From Ceratorhiza oryzae-sativae (lineage: Eukaryota > Basidiomycota > Agaricomycetes > Cantharellales > Ceratobasidiaceae): a stretch of 64,000 bases of DNA. The stretch spans positions 372,001 to 436,000 of the forward strand of contig JARWMV010000003.1 of assembly GCA_030998015.1 (NCBI GenBank), written 5' to 3'. Position 1 is the stretch's first letter. Every line of letters starts with the position of its first letter. Positions 15,538-26,849 of this stretch are shown piece after piece. The notes under the pieces are model-generated. The model did not search any database. It was not told the DNA's origin and saw only the letters and a list, made by a program, of their open reading frames with translations. The position numbers were made by a program, and so were the translations under genes.

Positions 15538-17975
15538 ATGTCTTCTCAGTTGAATGCTGGTCCTCGACGGAACGGCTCAGGTTTTCGAGGCAGAATCGTG
15601 AAGATCCTAAAATTGATACTCAAACGCAAGCCGAAGTCCACTGGTGGACCCAACGAAATAGGGGTTCGGGATGTGGTATATGCGGACTCGCCAGGCTCAC
15701 GCAAAAACCATTCTGACATCGACCACGCATCTCCAAATCTTGCGGAACGACCGCTCACTCCTCCTAGGAGCCGTAATCTCGCTGATGAACACACCAAGTT
15801 GTCAGGCACTAAAGGAGATGACGACGGTACTGGTGAGGATTCGGGATTTTTCGAGCGCGATAGTGACCTATCTGACGAAGAGTGAGTCGCGAGATTAAGG
15901 TGTAACTTTACGCTGACGATTGAAAGATGTAGCGTGGCGAGGGTACTGCCAGAGCTGGAATACGATACCACGCATGTCTCGACATGTCGCTTGAGCCCCC
16001 AAGTTTCAAGCGACCCTACTTGGCCTCAGCCCCAGGTTACCTCACGAATTGGAAATCCGCCACCTCCGAGAGAATCGATCTCAAAATCCGAGACAAATGG
16101 CTCAGCGCCAGCCGAGAAAAACTTATTCGTTCAGCGGCGATGCTTGGCCATTACCAGCAAGGGGATGCAATGCCAGGCACAGGCTGCCATTGGCTACCAA
16201 TATTGTGAACGATGGCATCTGATCGCCTTTCTGCGAAAGAATGATCCCACATTCGATGGTGCGCTTTACTTTCTATAGTCCGCATCTCTTCTCGTTTAAT
16301 CCAAAGATACTAGATTCGGCTTATTGTCAAGCGATAACTGCCAAGGGGATGAAATGTACTCGGCGGGCAGCTTCAGGCGAAATATACTGTCGAGGGGAAC
16401 ATCTCGGAAAATATGGCCTGCGCATCAAGATCGAAGAGCCAGAGTGGCGTGGGTTCGATTCTGGCGGATCTGAAACGCACGGCCAGGTTTCGCACGACCA
16501 AGTTAGCTCGCCCAGAAACTCTGAAACAAAGTGAGTAATACCAGTGTCGTTTTCGGGAAGATCCTCTGACAGAGTTGAAGGCTTTTACGATCTTCAGTGG
16601 AGACCGAGGAGAAGCAAGGAGATAATTCTACCACATATCCAATAACCCCTCCCCCGGTATCATGTATAGTCAAGCCTCAAAATTGCCTATCGCCCCCTTC
16701 CAGGTTGCCAGAGCCCGAACATTCCCGCCCTCGGAGACGATCGTTAACTCCCTGCCCCGATCCTCAGACTCTGTCGTCGTGGCCCTCGGTATCTCCAGAG
16801 TTGCGTAGAAAAAATGTCAGGCAACAAATGGATGGTTCCAAACGATGTTTGGGGACGACAGAGGGTGTTGTCTGTGCGAATATCATCGAAAACGATAGGA
16901 CCTATTGTCAAGATCATAAAGGTCAGAGGTTACATTGCGACGACGAAGAGTTTTGGTTTCAAGGAAGGCGAGATGCGGCTATTCCCTTGAATGGTGAGTC
17001 TCTATACCTGATTACTTGTTTTTTTTTTTTTTTTGGCATATACACTGATGGCGAATATGCAAGAGTGGATCCCTGGCTATTTGAGTGACGAGACCAGGCG
17101 CAAATTGAAAGAAAAGATGATGCAACATTCAGTAGTTTGGACAGGGATAGCCACGGCTTGATTTATGCCTATCAACTGATCGGTGCGGATAAAGAGATCA
17201 TATGCGCTTCAACCGCTGATCCGGACACGACCACAGATCGTAAGCGGACAAACCAAACACACATCAAAGTCGGGCGCACGGTGAACTTGACAAAGCGGCT
17301 TGAAAACTGGCATCATCAATGTGGAAAGGACATGAAGCCGCTTGGATTTTGGCCGCCCCGAGAAGCTCAAGGTAACTGTGACCGCTTGCAAAACAAAATC
17401 GTAAACCAACCTGGATATAGTAGGCACAGCCACCTATCGAGGGGCGAGATATCATGAAGTAATCGAAAGTAGGTTTCAATCTTCTGTTTAATTCTCAAAC
17501 GTTTTTGACGCATATAATTACTTAGGTCTGGTGCTTTTAGAGCTAAACGACATTGCCGTTCACTCGCTCCATCTTCTCCCCGGGTTCGTGCACGATGCCG
17601 AAAGATCTCAACGACCAGATTATAGGAAGGGCAAGAGGGAGCCGTGCGACGGGCCAAACTGTAAGTGGCTCGTTCATGGAATCGGAATCTTTGACTGAAC
17701 GTCCTCCCAAGGTAATGGAACCGTACACCGCGATATTTTCATTTGAGCGACGTGAAAATGAGGAATGGCGAGAAACAGAAGTTCCCAAGGAGTGGGAAAG
17801 CATCGTTTGGCCTATCATTGCCAAGTGGGGGACGTTTAGAATTTTATCTGGAAGGACGGGCCTTGAAGTAACGTTGCTGGTCGTTCCCGCATTCTTTTTG
17901 GTTTATCAATCTTCTCGTTGGACCGTTTCTTGGACTTGGGGGGTCGACCCTGCCATCGTTTCGTCTTTTTTATAA
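15538..17975 (+). CDS. DUF5763-like zinc-motif array fused to a T5orf172 / GIY-YIG-like domain
   Basis: Multi-domain protein of unknown role, probably nucleic-acid binding. A basic Ser/Thr-rich N-terminus (MSSQLNAGPRRNGSGF) with an acidic stretch is followed by three Cys/His motifs: CLAITSKGMQC..YC..WH (about 16140-16220), CQAITAKGMKC..YC..EH (about 16325-16402) and CLGTTEGVVC..YCQDH (about 16843-16917). A Pro-rich linker separates the last two. The C-terminal part has GLIYAYQLIG then HIKVGRTVNLTKRLENWHHQ (about 17157-17325), typical of T5orf172/DUF1766 proteins, which belong to the GIY-YIG superfamily. It continues with LNDIAVHSLHLLPGFV, EPCDGPNC and VHRDIF, then EWESIVWPIIAKWG. The frame slips at the T run 17736-17739, so the end near 17975 is uncertain. 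Motif exons look duplicated. Confidence 0.7.
17021..17035. repeat. poly-T tract inside gene
   Basis: An uninterrupted run of about 16 T, probably part of an intron of the zinc-motif/T5orf172 gene, ahead of its acceptor site. Confidence 0.6.
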
Positions 17976-18402
17976 CTTGATGTTGTCGATTATACAAGAG
18001 CTGGTTCTCAAACCACTCTTTTGTAACTTTATCTAGCACATCCATAATATGGCTGGTTTTCGAGCCACCCCTGAGTTTGGATCCCTTTTCATCGGTCCGT
18101 GAGGTCTCGGTTGTTGGAGCGCCCGATCCATCCACGGTCAGGTGACTGATGGACGCCTCCAGCCCTGGATCGCCGCTTCGCCTGAGGAGGCCGAGATGAA
18201 CAACGTCGGCCGACGTGACAAGGCGGGGACCGTCGGGCCCGCTACTCGACGCTCGTCCGACGTCGTGCGGTGATGAGTGACGACAGCGGCGAGTGTCGTG
18301 GGCATCACGCAGGAGTGGGAAATGTGGACAAGGTGGAGCAGGAAGATCAAGACGCGATGGATCCCAGGTGTGATCATGCCCTCTGCCTCGTCCCAGAACG
18401 GC

Positions 18403-18408
18403 TATAAA
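18403..18408 (+). promoter_or_regulatory. TATA box of trehalose phosphorylase gene
   Basis: TATAAA within GGCTATAAAAGC, 57 bp upstream of the ATG at 18465. Position and context fit a fungal core promoter for a highly expressed gene. Confidence 0.6.
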
Positions 18409-18429
18409 AGCTGCGCCCAAGCTCTCTGC

Positions 18430-18466
18430 TCGACAAAAAGACGACGACGACGACGCCGACGACGAT
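18430..18466. repeat. GAC/ACG trinucleotide repeat in 5' leader
   Basis: A short imperfect GAC-type microsatellite that runs directly into the ATG of the trehalose phosphorylase gene, so it would lie in the 5' UTR. Confidence 0.6.
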
Positions 18467-21155
18467 GGCCGAGAAGCAGACATCCACCGCGTCCAAACGC
18501 CGCCTGTCCGGGTTTGGTGGAACGACCAGCTCGGCGGGCCAGCCCCGCAGCACCCATGTCCAGCTCACGCCCATGTACGCCGGTATCGCGGCCAACATTC
18601 ATCCCGACGGTCTCACCGTCGAGGTCGGCATCGCCATCCACGACGGCTCGTACACGATTGACTATGCGAGCGAGAAGATCAAGCTCACCCAGCACCCGTC
18701 CAAGGCACCCGGCGTCATTGAGAACTATGTGATCAAGACGATGATGGTCTTCAGCACCGAATACACGCTCAAGTTTATCGCCTGCGGTCTCACCCAGTTC
18801 TTGGTCGATTTTGTGCCCCAGATGCCGACGCGTCTGTGGCTCGAACTGGATATGGTGCCGATGGTACGATTTGTCCTTTCCCGCGTGTGTTGCCGCCGGC
18901 TCACCCCGCGTTTCCCCCACCTCTCCCCAGGTGTTCCCGGTGCGGACAACGAACAAGCCGCTGCGCCCCGGTCTCCCGCTTTCACGCGCCGACGGCGGCC
19001 CCGGATCCGGCATCAAGGACGAATCGCTCCTCAAGACCGTCACCGACACGCTCAAGCAGACCACCATCGGCGGCGAGTCCCAGCTCAAGACCGAGCAGGG
19101 CACGCCCCGGCTCGTCGACGAACAAGCCGACTCGGCCGTGCGAAAATGCGTCATGTACTTTGGTCCGACCCACCTGCCCCGTTTGACCATCGGTTACCGC
19201 AACCAGGTCGAGGTCGATTCCAACGGCGTGATTTGCTTGCTCAATGGCTTGGACCAGTACCGTGCGACGACGCGTGAGCCGACGTGGAACGCGGTTATGC
19301 ACTACGCCAAGGACCTCCGCGAGCGCAAGGTCAAGCTCGGGTTCTTCTCCAGCACGCCACAGGGTGGAGGTGTCGCGCTCGTCAGTCTTATCTCCATCCC
19401 GAAATGAAATACATATTGATCGGATTCGGCAGATGCGTCATGCCTTGATCCGGTTCTTCAGGCTCGTCGGCGTCGATTGCACTTGGTACGTGCCCAAGCC
19501 GTCGCCGACCGTCTTCCGAACGACCAAGAACAACCACAACATCCTCCAAGGCGTCGCTGCCTCTGATGTCCGTCTCACCGTAGACCGCCAAGAAGAGTTT
19601 ACGTCTTGGATCGAGTACAATGCCAAGTACGTAGAGCCGTCGAGTATGAGCCACCAGGACTAATCAAGTCTCGTTGAACAGCCGATACTGGGTAAGCGAG
19701 GGTGGACCGCTCGCACCAGGAGGTGTCGATGTTGCGTTTATCGATGACCCTCAAGTATGTCTTTCTGTCCGCCTCCGCTTGTCATCTTCCTGATCCCCTA
19801 TCGACCTCAGATGCCTGGCCTCATTCCTCTCATTAAAAAAGTCCGACCGGACCTTCCGATCATATACCGATCCCACATCGAGATCCGGTCCGACCTTATC
19901 GCCAATGAAGGCAGTGCGCAGGCTGAGGTCTGGAAGTACTTGTGGGACCGCATCCAGTTGGCCGATTTGTTTATCAGTGAGTGTTGGGCTTAGTGCACAA
20001 ATGCAATGAGCAGTGTTGAGACGTTGAATAGGCCACCCCGTCACCAAGTTTGTTCCTGCCCAGGTTCCAAAGGAAAAGTTGACGTTATTGGGTGCCAGTA
20101 CCGATTGGTAAGTGAGGTACAGCCGATATGTATCAATTGTATTGTCCTCACCCTCCGGCACAGGCTAGACGGTCTCGGCAAGCCGCTCGGCGACTGGGAC
20201 ATTGACTACTACATGAACCTTTTCCGACGCCAATGCTCCGAAATCCGCCAAAACCGCCTGCATTGGCCGAACCGTCTGTACATTGCTCAGGTCGCGCGAT
20301 TCGATCCGAGCAAGGGTATCCCAGACGTGATCGACTCGTTCTGCAAGTTGAGGAAAAGGCTCGATGCTGAGCTGTGCGTATCTTCCCCCCTTTGTATTCG
20401 TGAAAAGGAGGAAACTGATGAGGGGATAGACCGGCGGAGAGGACACCCCAGCTATTGATCTGTGGACATGGTGCGATTGATGATCCCGATGCGAGTATCA
20501 TTTACGACGAGACGATGGCGCTGCTCGATGATCCACGATACGTTCAATGGTCAAACGATATCATCGTCATGCGTATCGGGCCGAGTGACCAGAGTACGTC
20601 CCGATCCAAGCTTTCACAGTCGAGTGGTAAAAGCTTAATTCCACCATTCGTCCAGTCCTCAACGCGCTCTTGACAAACGCAACCGTCGTCCTCCAGCTCT
20701 CGCTCCGAGAAGGTTTCGAAGTCAAAGTGTCCGAGGCTCTGCACCACGGCAAGCCCGTCATCGCGACACGCGCCGGTGGTATCCCTCTTCAGATCCAGCA
20801 CGGCAAATCCGGTTTCCTCGTCGACGTCGGCGACACCCAAGCCGTGGCCGGCCACCTGTACGATCTGTGGACCAACCGCGAGCTGTACAATTCCATTAGC
20901 GAGTTTGCGAGGAATAACGTCTCGGACGAGGTCTCGACGATCGGCAACGCGCTGGCGTGGTTGTATCTCGGGTACAAGTATAGCAAGGGCGAGTATCTCA
21001 AGCCGAACGGTGCTTGGTTGAACGATTTGGCAAGGGAGGAAGCAGGGGTGAGTAGATTGTAGGTTGTCGTTAGACGGGGAGGCTGATGAATGTTTTGGTG
21101 ACAGTATCCGTACAAGGATGACGAGCCTCGTCTACCGCGTGGTGGTATGATATAG
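18465..21155 (+). CDS. trehalose phosphorylase (retaining, GT4 fold)
   Basis: Cytosolic enzyme catalysing reversible phosphorolysis of trehalose to glucose 1-phosphate and glucose, the GT4-type enzyme of mushroom-forming fungi also annotated as trehalose synthase or clock-controlled gene 9. Starts MAEKQTSTASKRRLSGFGGT. Joined exons give IANIHPDGLTVEVG-type N-domain sequence, FFSSTPQGGGVALMRHALIR (about 19343-19450), LPIIYRSHIEIRSDLI, LFISHPVTKFVP, the second Rossmann domain YIAQVARFDPSKGIPDVID, LLICGHGAIDDPD, and the GT4 E-x7-E element LREGFEVKVSEALHHGKPVI (about 20705-20765) with ATRAGGIPLQI. It ends EPRLPRGGMI. About 730-750 residues, full length, with around seven introns (one at 18863-18930). 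TATA box and leader repeat sit upstream; convergent with MAD2, stops 168 bp apart. Confidence 0.93.
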
Positions 21156-21323
21156 ATCGCTAGAGATCTTCATTAAAGACAGAAGTTGATGTATGATAAA
21201 TTCGGGCAAAATTCTGAAATAAATGTGAACATCTACTCAATTCTGGCTGTGCGAGGGGACAACGAAAGTTGCATATCTATACGCTACAAGAAACAGGAAC
21301 CCACACAAAAACACACTGCATTA

Positions 21324-22080
21324 CTATGCACCATCGGCATTATAGCGATACGCGACCATTGCTTCAATCTTGTGCAGGTCCGTACTAAAGCTTCGCAACT
21401 TGACCTGTTGAGCCTCAGCAGCGGGCAACAGGTGTGCATCGCTCCCGACCCATTCTTCGACGGGCTGTTGACCATTGTCGCGCGTGTAGGCGAGGAGTTT
21501 GAATGTCGTAGGGTCGTAGTGGTCCGGAAGGAAGGTGATTGCGCTGGATATCTGTTTCAGGATCGCACGGATTTCGGATTGGATTTCGGAATCCGGTTTG
21601 GCGGGGGCTCTGTGGGGTATGTTGTGGGTGAAAACGGGAAGGACGTGGACAAATAAGACTTGACGTACGTTCCCTCGAGTACGCCCGCTGCTGGTTCCGT
21701 CAGATGAATGTCAAACGTCCAGCGCTCGAGTGATTCGCCCGTTTCGCGAGATAGGATAGCAAGCACGATCTGGGACACGTCGCCTTTCATGATCCACTCT
21801 ATCCATCGGCCTCGGTCACTGCCTGCCTTCACGGAAACAATGTACATATCTCACCATGCACCTGCTTGAGGATAGTATCCAAATACCTCTCCAACGCCGG
21901 GTCCTGGCTCACAAGCAACATCTGTCCATACTTTTTGACGAAATGGAAATCGTCTTGCGGGTACACGCCACGCTGATATAGGATCGTGTACGACGCGTAT
22001 TTGAGAAACTCGGTCACGATCTGAGTTGAGCCTTTGAGCGTGATGGCTTTTTTGGTCTTGGGCGCGAGTTTGGTCGCCAT
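21324..22080 (-). CDS. MAD2: Mad2, spindle assembly checkpoint HORMA protein
   Basis: HORMA-domain protein that binds Mad1 and Cdc20 at unattached kinetochores and holds back the anaphase-promoting complex. Exon 1 starts MATKLAPKTKKAITLKGSTQ and includes ILYQRGVYPQDDFHFVKKYG. After an intron at about 21796-21851 the protein resumes with EWIMKGDVSQIVLAILS and ETGESLERWTFDIHL. A second intron (about 21611-21668) leads to PDSEIQSEIRAILKQISSAI, ITFLP and the C-terminal safety-belt part KLLAYTRDNGQQPVEEW, ending KIEAMVAYRYNADGA. About 205 residues, the usual Mad2 length, with the ERW and VEEW landmarks intact. No frame breaks. Confidence 0.93.
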
Positions 22081-22838
22081 GGTATGGAAGGAGCGGATGA
22101 TGAGACGCGGTCACGTGGCATCAGGTCAGGCGCGTTGAGGCGTGGTGGCTGCTGGGTGTGTATGTGTGTGGCGTCGTTTCCCGGGATTCAAACACTTGAG
22201 GATTCTGACCTGGGTGTGCTAGCTGATTTTATTGGTGATTTTCAAGAGATATTTTTTGCCACTTTTGCTGTAGCAGTATTTCGGAGCCAGCATATTCAGC
22301 GCTGTGTGAGGCCAGCAACTCAATCTTGGACGATTGGCCTCTCGCCGAGGAAATATCGCACATGATGGTTGCTACGACTGTACTGAAACCTCGCCCTGTA
22401 TCCAAATTTTATATGATTATATGCGCACAGTTTTGGCTTTCCATCCGGTTTTCACCGACTACAATTATTTGGATCTCAGATCTATTGGATACATTTAGCC
22501 AGTATGAAGAATAGGTTGAAAACAAACATGTCGTAGATTAATTATGTTAGCGAGGAGGCGAAAATAATTCAACAGCGGAAGGGTGAACAGCACCATGAAT
22601 ACTGCTTTCTTTGTTTAATCGCACGTTCATCGCGTTTTGTCAATCCTCAATAAAGAGCGATTGACCTAGCCTTGACTGTATGCACCAATGATACGATTTA
22701 GACATGTCACCATACGTGGCCAGGAGCCATATCACATCATTCCAGTGACACCAGATACAATGCGACCATTACACTCCCAATCATAATGACAAGATGCACT
22801 CGAGAACAAGTAACCTCCTGCACATGACATTCGACAAG
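22081..22838. other. intergenic, no gene recognised
   Basis: MAD2 promoter region and 3' flank of the peroxidase gene, which could reach about 22737 if an extra terminal intron is used. Only unsupported short frames. Confidence 0.4.
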
Positions 22839-24745
22839 TTATACCCACCCGCCATCTTGCGTTCCTGGGAAGGTTTTGAGTGCAGCTTCATTGTAGTCCG
22901 AAAAGACCCCACAGCCGTGGGTTGAGAGCTGCGGCGCAATCTTGCTCGTTAGCAAGTCTAACACGGAGGCGATGTCCGAAAGTAGTCCTGTCAATATGTC
23001 CGGGATAGTTTGTTGTACAGTTTGGAGGCTATGGTAGTGGTGTTAGCATGAAAAAGCGGAAGTCGAAGGTAATCTTACATAAAGCAAACAAGGTTATTGC
23101 CTTGAAGGAGGGTTCGCATTATAGAGCCCCCCGGTCAAATTGGATAATTCCACGCCGGTAAAGGTGTTTACTTTCCCCATCTGCAATATTTTTGTCAGTG
23201 CACGTCAAGATTGAGATAGCTATACTTACATTCCCGCCAATAGAAAGGGCATCTGGAACAACAGTCGCCATTTTAACAATGTCGAGTGCGAGGTTAACAA
23301 GCGAGTAGTCGACTGGACGTTTGTACCAGTTATCCGGAATCCGCTGTCAGAATGGGCGGCCTTAGAGCCAAGCAGCAGAAACGACCTGATCCGGGGCGTA
23401 CCTCATAGCCTACTTTGTTGGTGAGGTTGTTGCTCGTCCCCTCTACCCCAAAGAAGCTTTTCAGCACCTCCCTAGTCAGCACTCCATTTGGAGCGTCGGC
23501 AGAGTAATTTGACATTAGAGCCGGAATAAATGTATGAGCGCCATTGGAAAGAAGCGGGCCAGTGATCTGAATATACTTGAGAAATGGGTTATCATAAAGC
23601 ACAATAAAACGCTTACCGGACCATGGAAGAAGCTGTGATAGGTATAATTTAACATACGAGCTCAATAGGTACGCCCAAATCATAAAATTATACTTACTGT
23701 GGGTTACTGTCGAACAGGTTTCAGAGGATGAGCGTACATCCAAGGAGTGATGTGGTAGACTTACTTCTGAATAGAAAAATCTAGAGTTTGCTTCCGGTGT
23801 TTAATTAGTATATCCAAGTTGTAATCTGACGCTCCAGTCTCTGAGGAAGTAGATTCTAACCAAGCATCCGATTCGAGCAAGTTTTGTACTTGCCTGGTTG
23901 TAAGTCGTATAAGGACTTGAAGTTTGCGAGATCGAGGCTCGACGCATCCCCATTGTGGAGAAAGTAATCACCTCTACCAGGCGACGCGTCCGTCTCGTAC
24001 TTGTTATGTGAGCCGCTGAGTCCTTTAGGAGGCGAGAGTAACGGAAGCGGAATGAAACTGCTAGGAGGTCCGCCTGGACAACTGTCATCATGGCTTTGTA
24101 ATAGCCAGGCGCAGAGGAGAGCTCACCTATAGAGAACTGGAATGTCAAGGGATTGCCGGCGATAACCACTTCAAGGAATCACGTAAGTGTTGAAAATTCA
24201 TGGATGAATTTATGAGCAAGCCTACCTCCTAGTGTAGCTAATAGAGTAGAAATTTCTATGCCCATGCCAAAAACCTTGTTACTGGCTAAAGCAGCTTGAT
24301 CCAAAGTAACCTGGATGAATCAATTTAGATCAGCCACGGTCCCCGATACCCATTGCAGGACCTACCAGCCCATTATGCGGCAAATAACCATGATTGGCTA
24401 AGGCCTATGGCATAGGATAAGCTTTTGAGTCAGAAATTCGACGATATACTTGCATTGAGTCCCGGGCATGGTCCCTGCATTGATCGAATTCAATTGGCAC
24501 ATGTGATGAAAGTGTATGCGTAGACTTACACGTAAGTCTCCAGCTTTGGGGGGACGAAACGCATGAATGCCGGTAACATCAATCTTCTGTTTAATAGGAT
24601 TGAAAGCGTCACTAGCAATGTTGTCTGAATCTCTTCGGGCCTTGGCAAACGGGCATTCCCCAGCCGCGGCGCGCTTGTCCGAGCTGGGATAAGCCAGTGA
24701 TGGGCTGGCAAAGAGGAGCAGAGCAAAGGATTGCACGAATCTCAT
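22839..24745 (-). CDS. secreted heme-thiolate peroxidase (chloroperoxidase / unspecific peroxygenase family)
   Basis: Secreted fungal heme-thiolate enzyme (Peroxidase_2 family) using H2O2 for peroxygenation or halide oxidation. The ATG at 24745 opens a signal peptide, MRFVQSFALLLFASPSLA. The proximal heme-ligand motif follows: GDLR then GPCPGLN (about 24455-24475), continuing ALANHGYLPHNGL across an intron starting GCAAGT. Next come MGIEISTLLATLG, FQFSIGE, and the Mg-binding segment KYETDASPGRGDYFLHNGDA (about 23940-24000), with E-T-D where E-G-D or E-H-D is usual. C-terminal exons give FIVLYDNPFLKYIQ, IPDNWYKRPVDYSL (about 23270-23340) and THGCGVFSDYNEAALKTFPG. About 11 introns. The stop at 22839 assumes no further splicing; alternative terminal splices add a short tail. 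The third catalytic glutamate was not assigned. Confidence 0.82.
24405..24453 (-). other. probable GC-AG intron in heme-thiolate peroxidase gene
   Basis: On the minus strand the exon ends ..CTCAAT, followed by GCAAGTATAT and ending CATAG before GCCTTAGCC. Joining at these points gives LN + ALANHGYLP, the conserved continuation of the PCP motif. A GT donor one codon later gives a stop or breaks the motif. GCAAGT is the usual consensus for GC-type donors. Length 49 nt. Confidence 0.65.
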
Positions 24746-25557
24746 CGGGTTCAAGGTTGAAAGACAATGAGATACGGGAGCTAGTCTCTGAATTTATATG
24801 AATTGGCCTCGTGCGTAAATCGTTCTTCGACACTTTCGAATTGAGCAGTGGGAGAGCAGATCCGTTTACATAGTCCATTCTTTTACGCTATGATACTTCC
24901 ATTACGCCCACAATTGTCTAATTTTAGCTATATCCGATAGAATTTCTCATCGTGGTCTCGCTGGCGATAACCAAGCGTGTGTTCAGCCAGACAAAACGCG
25001 TGGATTAGTTTACAAGACCCGATATCGTGAGGATCCGAATCTGGTATTTCGAATATTTTATACCCGCCATCAGAAGACAAAAAGGTAGATCAGAAGATAA
25101 AAGCAAGGGTGATCATAGAAGAACTTTGACCGCATTCGAATTGGATACAGTGTATCGCGTGTCCTTGCACCACCCTCGGTCCTTGCACCAAACCGCTTAA
25201 ACATTGTGAATACAGGTTCAACTGCCTTAATTTTATGCATGGTGTCACATATCGCATGGGCGTATACAGTGCGCATTTTTGTATGTTTACCAATCAGGTG
25301 TAAACGAATGTGATGGAGTATTACCTGTGTGTGACTGGTGCACCCGAATCGTAGGTAGCCCACAAATCACTTTATATGGGGATAGATTTTAGCCTTAGCC
25401 GCTCTAGTCTTCCCAAATGATCTTAAGTACAAGTTTAAAGCCTTAGATCCTTTCTAAAAGGTGCAATTATCTTCTTGTAGATAAACCAGTCAAAACGGCC
25501 GCCTTCAGCCTTTGTCACAGTGTGATGCTGAGTAATCTTCCTGGTTGATAGCCGCTC
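24746..25557. other. intergenic, no gene recognised
   Basis: Upstream region of the peroxidase gene. AT-rich with only short frames and no domain match. Confidence 0.4.
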
Positions 25558-25726
25558 CATCAGGAAAACGAGCCGCGTCTCATTAGCTCTAAACAGCGCG
25601 TTGAGCTGGTCGAGGGCCCCGAAATGAAACCTGCAATCGCTAGCGCTCTTGAGAGCTCATAAGAGCTCGACCGGCATGGGGTAGAATCGGACTCCGATGT
25701 CAGTTAGTTGGAAATTGAGTGATATC
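25558..25726 (+). repeat. left arm of inverted repeat
   Basis: 169-bp arm. It includes nested small palindromes such as GAGAGCTC and GAGCTC. It pairs with 26129-26297 in reverse orientation. Confidence 0.85.
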
Positions 25727-26128
25727 CATATATGCGTGTCGAAGTCTCCTATTGGCTAGTGATTTTGTGGCAGTGAATAAAGTTATTTGCATTATTCATC
25801 AATATCTGGAACTAGCGGGGCGTTTTGAATGGTTTTAGTGCCAGTAGATGCGCAAAGCAAAACTACCCCCGTGTACAAGATGGGCGACCAAGTAAACATT
25901 GCCACCAGCTCCGTGGGTGACTTCACATGGGCGGAATGGCTACGTTCAGGCCAACAGATCAAGTCGGCCCCACTCTAGCGAACAAGTGCAGTAGGTGTGG
26001 CATGTGGAGGCATGCACAGCCATGATTAATCTGCCGATAGACGAGGCTGCGATATCACGCATGTATGAACTGTATCTATAAAATGTTCCATTTATGACCA
26101 CTGTTGGCGTTATCTGCCAGGGTAAGCC

Positions 26129-26297
26129 GATATCACTCAATTGCCAACTAACTGACATCGGAGTCCGATTCTACCCCATGCCGGTCGAGCTCTTATGAGC
26201 TCTCAAGAGCGCTAACGATTGCAGGTTTCATTTCGGGGCCCTCGACCAGCTCAACGCGCTGTTTAGAGCTAATTAGACGCGGCTCGTTTTCCTGATG
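26129..26297 (-). repeat. right arm of inverted repeat
   Basis: Reverse complement of the left arm. Differences noted: C/A in the GTCTCATTAGC segment, C/T in GCAATCGCTAGC and A/C in TTGGAAATTG. Confidence 0.85.
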
Positions 26298-26849
26298 TCG
26301 TCGCGAGGACTAGTTTTAGCAGCTTTGTATCCCTCGTTCATTTTCTAGCTAATGGTTCAATTAAGGATACCCTTGCTTTAACCATACATTCAGATGCAGC
26401 TAATCATTCAAAATCTAAGTTATTGAAGCAAAGTAGCGTGATGCGGGGAGGGAGGGGACAAACAACATTGGCTGGTGCAAGGAGCGGTGAAACATTGTAT
26501 TGCATCATGACGGTGAGGGTAGTTGTCTTCAAGACTGGCACGTGAGTATTCATGTAGCTCGCTAAACATGTATTTATTTATTTTTAAAAACAGAGACTAA
26601 CATGTGACTTGTGAGTGCCCCCAAGCACCGACGTTTTTGGCTTGGCTTGATCAACGGTGATACTGACATCAGCACCACTGCCACCCATTTTACTTGACTG
26701 AGTATATATGTACAAAATACATCAAGGGCCATCTCTCATCGTATATTTCTCCGAAGGCGTGACCTGAATAACTTCCAGGCGAAATAGTGCTAGCCGCCGT
26801 TGGAGACAGCCATAACCCGCACCTGATCTGCTCAACTTCGCCGCCTATC

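Larger units (their letters stand above)
25558..26297. mobile_element. 740-bp foldback / MITE-like element with long terminal inverted repeats
   Basis: Two 169-bp arms, 25558-25726 and 26129-26297, are inverted copies of each other with only about three mismatches seen by eye. The outer end reads CATCAGGAAAACGAGCC and the inner end TTGAGTGATATC on the left arm. The 402-bp spacer has no credible coding potential, so the element is non-autonomous. I could not find a convincing target-site duplication at the outer ends. Near-identity of the arms points to a recent origin or to correction between arms. Family assignment is not possible by eye. Confidence 0.8.

Noticed and set aside
18402..19190. 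262-residue open frame on the minus strand
   Set aside because: It lies antisense to the trehalose phosphorylase exon. The region is GC-rich with strong codon bias, which opens antisense frames; the product is Arg/Gly/Ser-rich with no domain.
25558..26297. CRISPR or tandem repeat array
   Set aside because: The repeats are two inverted arms, not regularly spaced direct repeats, and the genome is eukaryotic.
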